DNA of 8,182 nucleotides, from assembly GCA_030610515.1 (NCBI GenBank), contig JAUWRQ010000025.1:1-8182 (forward strand), read 5' to 3'. The first letter of the stretch is position 1, and each line of letters begins with the position of its first letter. This stretch comes from Candidatus Eiseniibacteriota bacterium (GTDB lineage Bacteria > Joyebacterota > Joyebacteria > Joyebacterales > Joyebacteraceae). Of the stretch, positions 1 to 8,182 are shown piece by piece. The notes beneath the pieces were generated by a model. The model was not told the origin of the DNA, searched no databases, and saw only the letters and a program-made list of their open reading frames with translations. The position numbers and the translations under genes are program-made.

Positions 1-9
1 CGGCTCGTG

Positions 10-1266
10 TTACCTGTCCGCGATCTTCATCCACGCGGTGTTCCTCGTGTCCGGATTGATGTAAGCACTAACCACGCGGGACACGTCCTCCCGAGTGACC
101 GCGGCGACCTCGCGCACGAAATCGCCACCCAGCTCCCAGTCACCGAGAAGCTCCCAGAAACCCACGAAACCCGCAAGTCCAAGCGAGGTCTCCGTCCCGA
201 GAAGATGGTCGAGGCGCCACAGCCGGCCTGCCTTCTCGAGCTCCGACTGAGTCGGTCCCCGGCGCGCGAGCTCGGAGATCTCTTCGAGCACGAGGCGCTC
301 GCAGGCTTCGATGTCTCCTCCCTCCGAGAGCTCGGCGGTCACGGTGAAGAGCCCCGGGTAGCGCTGAAGCAGTCGGCCTGCGGAAACCTCATTCACGTCT
401 CCGCCGGACGCCACGAGATGTGCGTAGAGACGCGAGCTTCGTCCCGTTCCCAGAAGCACGGCGGCGATCTCCAGCGCCGGCGAGTCAGGGTGCGCGGCCT
501 CCGGGCAGTGAAACGCAATGCTCAGGCGCGGGATGCCGGATTCGCGCGTGAGCTCCGTCTGTCTGGGCGTCTCCTGCCGCGGCTCGCGTGGGATCGGAGG
601 GAGTGAATCGCGCGCCTCGCCCCCGAGAGCTCCGAAGATGTCTCGAGTAGCATCCTCCATCTCCTCGACCTCGACGTCACCCACTATCGCGAGCACGGCG
701 TTCGATGGTCCGTAGTGCTCCTCGTAGAACGCACGGAGATCCGAGACCATGGTTCTCGACAGATCCGGAGACAGCCCGACGACCGGAAACCCGTAGGGAT
801 GGCTCCCGTACGCCAGACGCTCGAGCTCCTCATCGAGCACCGACTCCGGCTCGTCGTCGAGCATCTGCCGCTCTTCGATCGCGATGTTCCGCTCGGCTTC
901 GAACGCCTTCTCATCGAGCACGCATGTGGACATCCGGTCTGCTTCGAGCTCGAGCGCGGCGCGCCAGTTCTCCCTGGGAAAAACGAAGTAGTACGCGGTG
1001 TAGTCGGTGGTCGTCATGGCGTTGTTGACGCCGCCCAGGCTGTTCGTCAGCTCGTCGATCGCCCCGTCGGGGAAGCGGGAGCTCCCGCGGAACATCATGT
1101 GCTCCGTCAGATGAGCAAGCCCCTTGAGACCGTCGGGGTCACGGACCGAACCCGCGCGATAGAGCATGAGGACCCCCACGACGGGCGTCCCGGGACGCCT
1201 GACGCAAAGGAGCGTGAGTCCGTTCGAGAGGCGCGTTCTCCGCGGCTCTTCGCGAATCCGTGGCAT
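10..1266 (-). CDS. M16 family zinc metallopeptidase (insulinase/processing-peptidase-like), half-size
   Basis: A 418-residue protein of the size of single-unit M16B peptidases, which work as dimers closing around short peptides. The inverted zinc motif HxxEH is intact as HLTEH at residues 52-56 (two zinc-ligand His, catalytic Glu55). The third ligand is probably Glu131 or Glu132 in the ERNIAIEERQ stretch, about 80 residues downstream as in the family. The NNAMTTTDYTAYY segment (81-93) matches the conserved active-site strand, and GTGRSSRLY (273-281) matches the C-terminal half. There is no signal peptide from this ATG, so a cytoplasmic location is suggested, although most Gram-negative relatives are exported. 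A weak AGGTG ribosome site lies 4 nt upstream. The gene ends 9 nt before the window edge, so a partner M16 gene could follow unseen. It is divergent from the deaminase gene. Substrate unknown. Family assignment is firm. Confidence 0.93.
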   Translation of the reverse strand: MPRIREEPRRTRLSNGLTLLCVRRPGTPVVGVLMLYRAGSVRDPDGLKGLAHLTEHMMFRGSSRFPDGAIDELTNSLGGVNNAMTTTDYTAYYFVFPRENWRAALELEADRMSTCVLDEKAFEAERNIAIEERQMLDDEPESVLDEELERLAYGSHPYGFPVVGLSPDLSRTMVSDLRAFYEEHYGPSNAVLAIVGDVEVEEMEDATRDIFGALGGEARDSLPPIPREPRQETPRQTELTRESGIPRLSIAFHCPEAAHPDSPALEIAAVLLGTGRSSRLYAHLVASGGDVNEVSAGRLLQRYPGLFTVTAELSEGGDIEACERLVLEEISELARRGPTQSELEKAGRLWRLDHLLGTETSLGLAGFVGFWELLGDWELGGDFVREVAAVTREDVSRVVSAYINPDTRNTAWMKIADR

Positions 1267-1326
1267 CGTGCACCTACCCCATGCAGAAAGGCCCGCGGGA
1301 CCCGACGCACCGGCCCGGCCGCGGAC

Positions 1327-1356
1327 TTGACTCCCAAGTGCATCTCAGCCTATCCT
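1327..1356 (+). promoter_or_regulatory. Putative sigma70-type promoter for the deaminase-purN-NHL operon
   Basis: The -35 box TTGACT (1327-1332, 5 of 6) is separated by 18 bp from the -10 box TATCCT (1351-1356, 4 of 6). Transcription would start near 1363, leaving about 41 nt before the ATG at 1404. This position argues against the upstream in-frame codons being translated, because they would lie before the start site. Predicted from sequence only. Confidence 0.5.
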
Positions 1357-1375
1357 CCCAAGATCGAGCGGTCAA
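1347..1375 (-). promoter_or_regulatory. Putative sigma70-type promoter for the M16 peptidase gene
   Basis: Reading the minus strand, a -35 box TTGACC (plus positions 1370-1375, 5 of 6 to consensus) is followed after exactly 17 bp by TAGGCT (1347-1352, 3 of 6). A start site near 1340 would give a leader of about 75 nt before the ATG at 1266. The -10 box is weak, so this is a prediction. Its -10 overlaps that of the opposing promoter for the deaminase operon. Confidence 0.4.
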
Positions 1376-1403
1376 GGGCAGTCTCCTCCCACACGGCGGA
1401 CGC

Positions 1404-2465
1404 ATGCTAGCTGCCGACCTGCACGTCCACCTGGATGGTTCTCTCCGTGAGAGCACGCTCGTAGAGCTCGCCCGGGATCAGGGCGCGTGGCCGCGTGGCG
1501 TCGATGAACGCGTCTATCTGTCACGACTGGCGTTCGAACCGGGCATGACGCTCTCGTCGTGCCTCGGACGATTCGAGATGACCGTCGGCCTCCTGCAGAG
1601 CTCCAGGTTGCTTCGGCGCGTCGCCGATGAGCTGGTTCGCGACTGCTTCACCGACGGCGTGAGGCACGCGGAGGTTCGTTTCTGTCCGCTCCTTCACACG
1701 CGGGGCGGGATGGCACCCGACGACGCGCTCCGGGCCGTCATCTCGGGGCTCGAGCAAGGGACCGCCGCCTGCACGTCGGGCGGAAGCGGCGAGTGGATGT
1801 CGGCCGGAGTCATCGTCTCCGTCCTTGAAGGTTCTGAGGACGCAGACGTCTCAGCTCTCGTCGACCTCGCGGTCGCCCACGCCGGCAGCGGAGTGATCGG
1901 CCTCGATCTCGCGGGCGACGAATCGCTCTTCGACGCGGGGCGGTACGCCGCTCCCTTTGCCGGAGCGAAGGAGGCGGGGCTCGGTGTCACCGTGCACGCC
2001 GGAGAAGGGAACGACGCCTCTCACATCATCCAAGCCGTCGAGCGGCTCGGTGCGGACCGGGTCGGGCACGGCACGAGCGCCGTGGGCGACCCGCGGGCGA
2101 TGGAGCTTCTGAGGAGGAGCGGAACGACGATCGAGTGCTGCCTCACGAGCAACCTGCACACGGGCGCAATCGGCTCGTACTCGCAGCACCCCCTGCCGGC
2201 GTTCCTTCGGAACGGCGTCCGGGCCGTGCTCGCGACTGACAACCGGTTCTTCTCCAAGACGTCGCTCTCCAAGGAGTACGACCTGGCCGCGGAGCATCTC
2301 GGCCTCACGAGGGACGAGCTGGCGGGAATGGCGCTCGAGAGCGCGCGTTCGTCGTTCCTCGCAGAGGGAGAGCGCCGTCGTCTCGTCGAGGTCATCGCGC
2401 ACAGTGTAGAGGCTGCGCGCGGCTCACTGCCGGAGCGCGCGGGCGCCGGCCCGGAACAGGGGTGA
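1404..2465 (+). CDS. Adenosine deaminase family protein (adenosine or related 6-aminopurine nucleoside deaminase)
   Basis: A 353-residue TIM-barrel metal-dependent deaminase, converting adenosine or a related 6-aminopurine compound to its 6-oxo form with release of ammonia. The family landmarks are present in order: HVH in DLHVHLDGSL (His7, His9, metal ligands), HAGEGN (His198 ligand, Glu201 catalytic), VGHGT (His222) and ATDN (Asp279, metal ligand). The residue after Asp279 is Asn280, where E. coli and mammalian ADA have Asp; I recall TDN as a common variant in actinobacterial-type ADAs. The frame is open back to 1260, but the ATG at 1404 starts where the family starts and lies just downstream of a predicted promoter. 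Its ribosome site (GGCGGA, 1395-1400) is weak. It is followed almost without gap by purN, which fits purine metabolism. Adenine or aminodeoxyfutalosine deamination, both known in this superfamily, cannot be excluded. Confidence 0.9.
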   Translation: MLAADLHVHLDGSLRESTLVELARDQGAWPRGVDERVYLSRLAFEPGMTLSSCLGRFEMTVGLLQSSRLLRRVADELVRDCFTDGVRHAEVRFCPLLHTRGGMAPDDALRAVISGLEQGTAACTSGGSGEWMSAGVIVSVLEGSEDADVSALVDLAVAHAGSGVIGLDLAGDESLFDAGRYAAPFAGAKEAGLGVTVHAGEGNDASHIIQAVERLGADRVGHGTSAVGDPRAMELLRRSGTTIECCLTSNLHTGAIGSYSQHPLPAFLRNGVRAVLATDNRFFSKTSLSKEYDLAAEHLGLTRDELAGMALESARSSFLAEGERRRLVEVIAHSVEAARGSLPERAGAGPEQG

Positions 2466-2467
2466 GG
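2458..2467 (+). promoter_or_regulatory. Ribosome binding site deciding the purN start
   Basis: AGGGGTGAGG spans the deaminase stop codon and resembles the extended anti-SD complement AGGAGGTGA. Its GGTGA core ends 5 nt before the GTG at 2471. The alternative GTG at 2462 lies inside this element and has only a weak GGAA upstream. Confidence 0.45.
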
Positions 2468-2470
2468 AAC

Positions 2471-3112
2471 GTGAAGAAACTCAGAGTGGGGATCCTAGCG
2501 TCCGGCAAAGGCTCGAATCTCCAGGCGATCCTCGACGCGTCACTGGCGGGTGAGATAGACGTCGAGGTGGCGGTCGTCATCTCCGATGTCGAGGACGCGC
2601 ACGCTCTCGAACGGGCGCGGAACGCGGGAGTCCCGGCGCTCCACATCCACCCCGGCCGCTTCCGGACGAAGCTCGAACCGTCCGCGGAGGCGGCGTACGT
2701 CCACGCCCTGGAGAAGCACGGCGTGGACATCGTGGCGCTCGCCGGGTTCATGCGCATCCTCCACGACGATTTCCTCACGCACTTCGCCGGGCGCATCGTG
2801 AACGTGCACCCGGCTCTTCTGCCGGCGTTCCCGGGTCTCGACGCGCAGGGGCAGGCGTTCGAGTACGGCGTGAAGTGGACCGGAGCAACCGTCCACTTCG
2901 TCGATGCCGGCGTGGACACGGGACCGATCATCCTCCAGGCCGCAGTGCCCGTGGAGCCGGGCGACACGAGGGACACGCTCGCCGCGCGCATACTCGAACA
3001 GGAGCACAGAATCTACCCTCGTGCCCTCCAGTACATCGCGGAGGGCAAGGTCAGGGTAGAGGGACGCAGGACGTTCACAGCGTCTCCCGCTGAGGAAGGC
3101 GCGGCGTCGTGA
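2471..3112 (+). CDS. purN: Phosphoribosylglycinamide formyltransferase (GAR transformylase)
   Basis: A 213-residue cytoplasmic enzyme that transfers the formyl group of 10-formyltetrahydrofolate to glycinamide ribonucleotide, the third step of de novo purine synthesis. The N-terminal phosphate-binding segment LASGKGSNLQAIL (9-21) and the folate-site segment GFMRIL are clear. The catalytic trio of E. coli PurN (Asn106, His108, Asp144) corresponds to Asn111 and His113 in NVHPALLP and Asp149 in GVDTGPII. The loop FPGLDAQGQA has Asp where E. coli has His119; human GART also differs there, so activity need not be lost. The GTG at 2471 gives the usual short N-terminus and has the better ribosome site. 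The GTG at 2462 would add three residues and overlap the upstream stop (GTGA). Length is normal (E. coli 212). The stop overlaps the next gene's start, implying translational coupling. Confidence 0.95.
   Translation: MKKLRVGILASGKGSNLQAILDASLAGEIDVEVAVVISDVEDAHALERARNAGVPALHIHPGRFRTKLEPSAEAAYVHALEKHGVDIVALAGFMRILHDDFLTHFAGRIVNVHPALLPAFPGLDAQGQAFEYGVKWTGATVHFVDAGVDTGPIILQAAVPVEPGDTRDTLAARILEQEHRIYPRALQYIAEGKVRVEGRRTFTASPAEEGAAS
3092..3099 (+). promoter_or_regulatory. Ribosome binding site for the NHL-repeat gene
   Basis: GAGGAAGG inside the last purN codons lies 9 nt before the GTG at 3109. It supports this start, which shares GTGA with the purN stop, and it shows the downstream gene is actively translated rather than a chance open frame. 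Confidence 0.6.
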
Positions 3113-4569
3113 CCGCGGTCTCTCACAGAAGACCCGCTAACGCCCGCGAGCCTCGGACGCGCGGACGGCCGACCCGCGACCCGGCCCGTCTGTCGCTCGG
3201 ACGACTCGCGATCGCCTGTGTCCCGGCGGCGTGGCTCTTCTTCGCGCCGGTGAGCGCCTCCGGCGAACCCACGACGCTCGTCTACCCGCCGTTCGGTCAC
3301 TGTCTCGGCATTCACCGCATCACGGACTTCCACAGGTTCATCTACCTGGGAACGCGCACCAAACTGTCGAACCCGACGGGCATTGCGGCGGTGAAGCTCA
3401 AGGCCAAGGACGACCCGTCGACCGAATCGGACGACGACGAGCTCACCGTCTTCGGGCTGAATACGGGTAGATGCGAGATCATCTTCAACACCTCGATCTA
3501 CGAGGCGTCGCTCTACGGAAGTTGCGGCAGCGGCAGCGGCGAGTTCCGCGAGCCCATGGGGATAGCGGCCGACGAAGACGGCAACGTCTTCGTTGCGGAC
3601 ACGGGCAACGACCGCATCGTGCGCCTGTTGTACAAGAACGACACGCTTCGATGGATCAAGGTGTTCGGTTCGACAGGCCCGGGAGAGCGACAGCTCGATC
3701 ACCCGACCGCCGTCGCTCTGGGACCGTCGGGCACACTCTACGTGTGCGACCGGGGCAACGACCGCGTCGTCGTCATGACCTCGGTGGGGGAGCCCGTGCG
3801 GGTCATCGACGGCGACGAGGAACGGGGAATCCGTCTGGAACGTCCGGGGGCACTCGCCGTCGTGGAGGGAGAGGACCCATGGATCGCTCGCGGTCGCGAC
3901 TTCATGGTCGTTTCCGACCGTGGCGGTGAGAGACTCCTGCGCATGACGAGGGAGGGACGGATCGAGCGTGTTCTGGATGCGCGAGAGCTTCCGGTCTCCG
4001 ACGCCCGATTCGGTTCGCTCGCGATCGATTTCTACGGCAACGTCTACGCGATCGACCGCGAAGGCGGGCGCATCCACAAGCTGGACCGCGACCTCCGTTA
4101 CGTGACGTCCTTCGGCGGGAGCGGCACCGGTGACCGCGAGTTCGACGACCCGCGCGACCTCACTCTCTGGAAGCGCTTCGGTCAGATCTTCGTCACGGAG
4201 CGCTCCGGAGCCCAGTACCTCTGGATCGGGACGGACATCATGGACCTCGCCGTCGAGCCACCCGCCATCTCGAACACGGGAGAGCGGGTGACGATGTCTT
4301 ACCTCCTGACCGAGACGTCCAGGGTCACGATCGAGCTGCTCGATGAGCGGAAGAAGGAGGTCGGCGTGCTCGTCAGCAGCAGACGGCGCCCCGTCGGCCT
4401 CAATACCGAGCGCTGGGACGACATCGCCGCCCGCCTGGCCGAGCCTCTCCCGCCCGGCCGCTACACCTTCCGGGTCACGGCCACGCCCACGTATTCTTCG
4501 GGCAAGTATTTCCACGATACCGCAGAACTCCCGTTTGTGGTGCGCGAGACGTCCCCGGAAACCCCCTGA
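3109..4569 (+). CDS. Secreted NHL-repeat beta-propeller protein with C-terminal FlgD-like Ig domain, function unknown
   Basis: A 486-residue protein. A long Arg-rich n-region (1-32) is followed by a hydrophobic stretch (LAIACVPAAWLFFAPVSA, 33-50) and a likely signal-peptidase I site near residues 50-52, so export is predicted. Residues about 80-380 form NHL-type blades. The clearest are REPMGIAADEDGNVFVADTG (147-166) with NDRIVRL, and DHPTAVALGPSGTLYVCDRG (197-216) with NDRVVVM. Degenerate blades follow at 299-328 and 344-373, and a first blade lies around 85-127 with an acidic loop (DDPSTESDDDE). Residues about 388-478 resemble the FlgD Ig-like fold, with strands TMSYLLTETSRVTIELLDE, Trp436 and LPPGRYTFRVTA. 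No catalytic residues are recognisable. NHL propellers usually bind proteins or ligands, and FlgD-like tails are frequent on exported proteins of FCB-related phyla. It is coupled to purN by a 4-nt overlap, probably co-transcription rather than shared pathway. Exact role unknown. Confidence 0.88.
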   Translation: MTAVSHRRPANAREPRTRGRPTRDPARLSLGRLAIACVPAAWLFFAPVSASGEPTTLVYPPFGHCLGIHRITDFHRFIYLGTRTKLSNPTGIAAVKLKAKDDPSTESDDDELTVFGLNTGRCEIIFNTSIYEASLYGSCGSGSGEFREPMGIAADEDGNVFVADTGNDRIVRLLYKNDTLRWIKVFGSTGPGERQLDHPTAVALGPSGTLYVCDRGNDRVVVMTSVGEPVRVIDGDEERGIRLERPGALAVVEGEDPWIARGRDFMVVSDRGGERLLRMTREGRIERVLDARELPVSDARFGSLAIDFYGNVYAIDREGGRIHKLDRDLRYVTSFGGSGTGDREFDDPRDLTLWKRFGQIFVTERSGAQYLWIGTDIMDLAVEPPAISNTGERVTMSYLLTETSRVTIELLDERKKEVGVLVSSRRRPVGLNTERWDDIAARLAEPLPPGRYTFRVTATPTYSSGKYFHDTAELPFVVRETSPETP

Positions 4570-4593
4570 ATCCGGGCGTTTGAGAGCCCCCCC

Positions 4594-4622
4594 TTGCACG
4601 CTTGCGGAATCTCTGCTAGCTT
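4594..4622 (+). promoter_or_regulatory. Putative extended -10 promoter for secA
   Basis: TTGCAC (4594-4599) is a partial -35 box (TTG retained). After a 17-bp spacer comes TAGCTT (4617-4622), preceded by TGC, giving the extended -10 form TGnTAnnnT. Transcription would begin near 4629, in the gap after the NHL gene, with a leader of about 129 nt. No terminator precedes it: the only inverted repeat (GGGC/GCCC at 4574-4589) has four pairs and no U tract. Read-through from upstream is therefore possible. Confidence 0.5.
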
Positions 4623-4676
4623 GTTCGGCTGTCTTGCTGCGGGTGCTTCAGAGTGGCCGCCATCCTCGGGGCAGAC

Positions 4677-4708
4677 GCTCCACCAGGAGCCACTGCCCGC
4701 ACGCGGGC
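4677..4708 (+). other. Two small tandem hairpins in the secA leader
   Basis: GCTCC-ACCA-GGAGC (4677-4690) and GCCCG-CACG-CGGGC (4695-4708) are perfect 5-bp stems with tetraloops, 4 nt apart, in the untranslated leader 50-80 nt before the secA start. Neither has a U tract. No riboswitch or SecM-like arrest peptide is recognisable. In such GC-rich DNA they may be chance, so a regulatory role is only a possibility. Confidence 0.25.
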
Positions 4709-4748
4709 GACCCTGCTTCGCGTGCCCTGCGGTAGCATCCCTGTGTCC

Positions 4749-4755
4749 GGAGGAA
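4749..4755 (+). promoter_or_regulatory. Ribosome binding site deciding the secA start
   Basis: GGAGGAA lies 2 nt before the GTG at 4758 (4 nt from the GGAGG core). It is the only strong Shine-Dalgarno sequence in the leader. The upstream in-frame GTG codons at 4653 and 4743 have none. Confidence 0.7.
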
Positions 4756-4757
4756 GC

Positions 4758-7895
<3,138 letters not shown>

Positions 7896-7989
7896 GCGCC
7901 GGAGACGAAGCGGCCTCGATCGGTCATCGCGAGACGAGGGCCGCGGCGCGCAGCGCGCTGGAACCACCACCGACCCGAGCGGAGTCGAG
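7896..7989 (+). other. secA-topA spacer with a bulged hairpin and a 10-bp palindrome
   Basis: GGCCTCG (7912-7918) can pair with CGAGGGCC (7935-7942) with one bulged G, and CAGCGCGCTG (7951-7960) is a perfect palindrome. No U tract follows either, so an intrinsic terminator is not supported. No convincing -35/-10 pair is visible, which favours topA being read from upstream. GGAG at 7981-7984 is the topA ribosome site. Confidence 0.3.
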
Positions 7990-8182
7990 ATGGGCAAGTC
8001 ACTCGTCATAGTCGAATCGAAGGCGAAGGCCTCGACCATCAACAAGTTCCTGGGGCGTGCGTTCACGGTCAAGGCCTCCGTCGGGCACGTCCGTGACCTC
8101 CCCAAGAAGGGGCTGTCCATCGACGTCGAGAACAACTTCGCCCCGACCTATGCGACCATCCGCGGCAAGGGCAAAGTTCTGA
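7990..8182 (+). CDS. topA: DNA topoisomerase I, N-terminal fragment cut by the window end
   Basis: The first 64 codons of type IA topoisomerase, which relaxes negative supercoils by passing one strand through a transient break in the other. The N-terminal Toprim strand [17 protein letters not shown] is diagnostic; Glu9 corresponds to the catalytic, magnesium-linked Glu9 of E. coli Top[21 protein letters not shown] matches the conserved block that follows, and [17 protein letters not shown] matches the short-loop version seen in B. subtilis TopA rather than the E. coli version with a long insertion. The ATG at 7990 is preceded by GGAG with a 5-nt spacer. The active-site Tyr and the zinc-finger tail lie beyond the window. 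The gene sits 94 nt after secA on the same strand and is probably co-transcribed with it. Confidence 0.95.
   Translation, partial: MGKSLVIVESKAKASTINKFLGRAFTVKASVGHVRDLPKKGLSIDVENNFAPTYATIRGKGKVL

Noticed and set aside
1260..1403. 48-residue N-terminal extension of the deaminase
   Set aside because: The deaminase HxH motif normally lies within the first 10-20 residues, the extension has no family similarity, and the predicted promoter and divergent gene start fall within it.
2846..2848. PurN Asp in place of the E. coli His119 position as a sign of inactivity
   Set aside because: The Asn-His-Asp catalytic set is intact and human GART also lacks His at this position, so it looks like normal family variation.
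4574..4595. Possible terminator after the NHL gene
   Set aside because: Only a 4-bp GGGC/GCCC stem followed by C-rich sequence and overlapping the secA -35 box; no U tract.
3013..4599. Long minus-strand open frame (528 codons) opposite the NHL gene and purN end
   Set aside because: It mirrors a well-supported coding gene in GC-rich DNA, has no recognisable domain and its composition is that of an antisense shadow.
4653..4757. 35-residue N-terminal extension of SecA from an upstream GTG
   Set aside because: No ribosome site precedes it, while GGAGGAA directly precedes the GTG at 4758, which yields the normal SecA N-terminus.

Overview
The window (roughly 65% G+C by eye) is ordinary, densely packed chromosomal DNA from a Gram-negative-type bacterium. 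The SecA carries the large preprotein-crosslinking-domain insertions that I associate with the Bacteroidetes/FCB lineage. It sits beside a secreted NHL-propeller protein with a FlgD-like Ig tail, a combination common in high-GC uncultivated FCB-related phyla such as Eisenbacteria, Latescibacteria or Gemmatimonadetes. The placement is an inference from protein features, not a tested phylogeny. I see no mobile element, CRISPR array, tRNA, rRNA or phage gene.

Layout: (1) 10-1266, minus strand, a half-size M16 zinc metallopeptidase. (2) 1267-1403, a divergent intergenic region with two opposed sigma70-like promoters whose -10 boxes overlap. (3) 1404-4569, plus strand, a tight three-gene run: an adenosine-deaminase-family enzyme, PurN (GAR formyltransferase) and a secreted NHL/FlgD-Ig protein, joined by a 5-nt gap (or GTGA overlap) and then a GTGA overlap. 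(4) 4570-4757, a gap with an extended -10 promoter and a leader with two small hairpins. (5) 4758-7895, secA, 1045 codons. (6) 7896-7989, a short spacer. (7) 7990 to the window end, the 5' part of topA (DNA topoisomerase I).

Functionally, the first plus-strand unit pairs purine salvage or deamination with de novo purine synthesis and adds an exported propeller of unknown role. The second unit holds two housekeeping genes, the Sec translocase motor and topoisomerase I, probably read from the promoter ahead of secA. No new multi-gene system is evident. The feature most worth a second look lies inside SecA: the variable loop of nucleotide-binding domain 2 is replaced by a 32-residue segment with eight cysteines, including three CxxC pairs, which looks like a metal-binding module. 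The overlapping divergent promoters and the coupling of the exported propeller gene to purN are secondary points.
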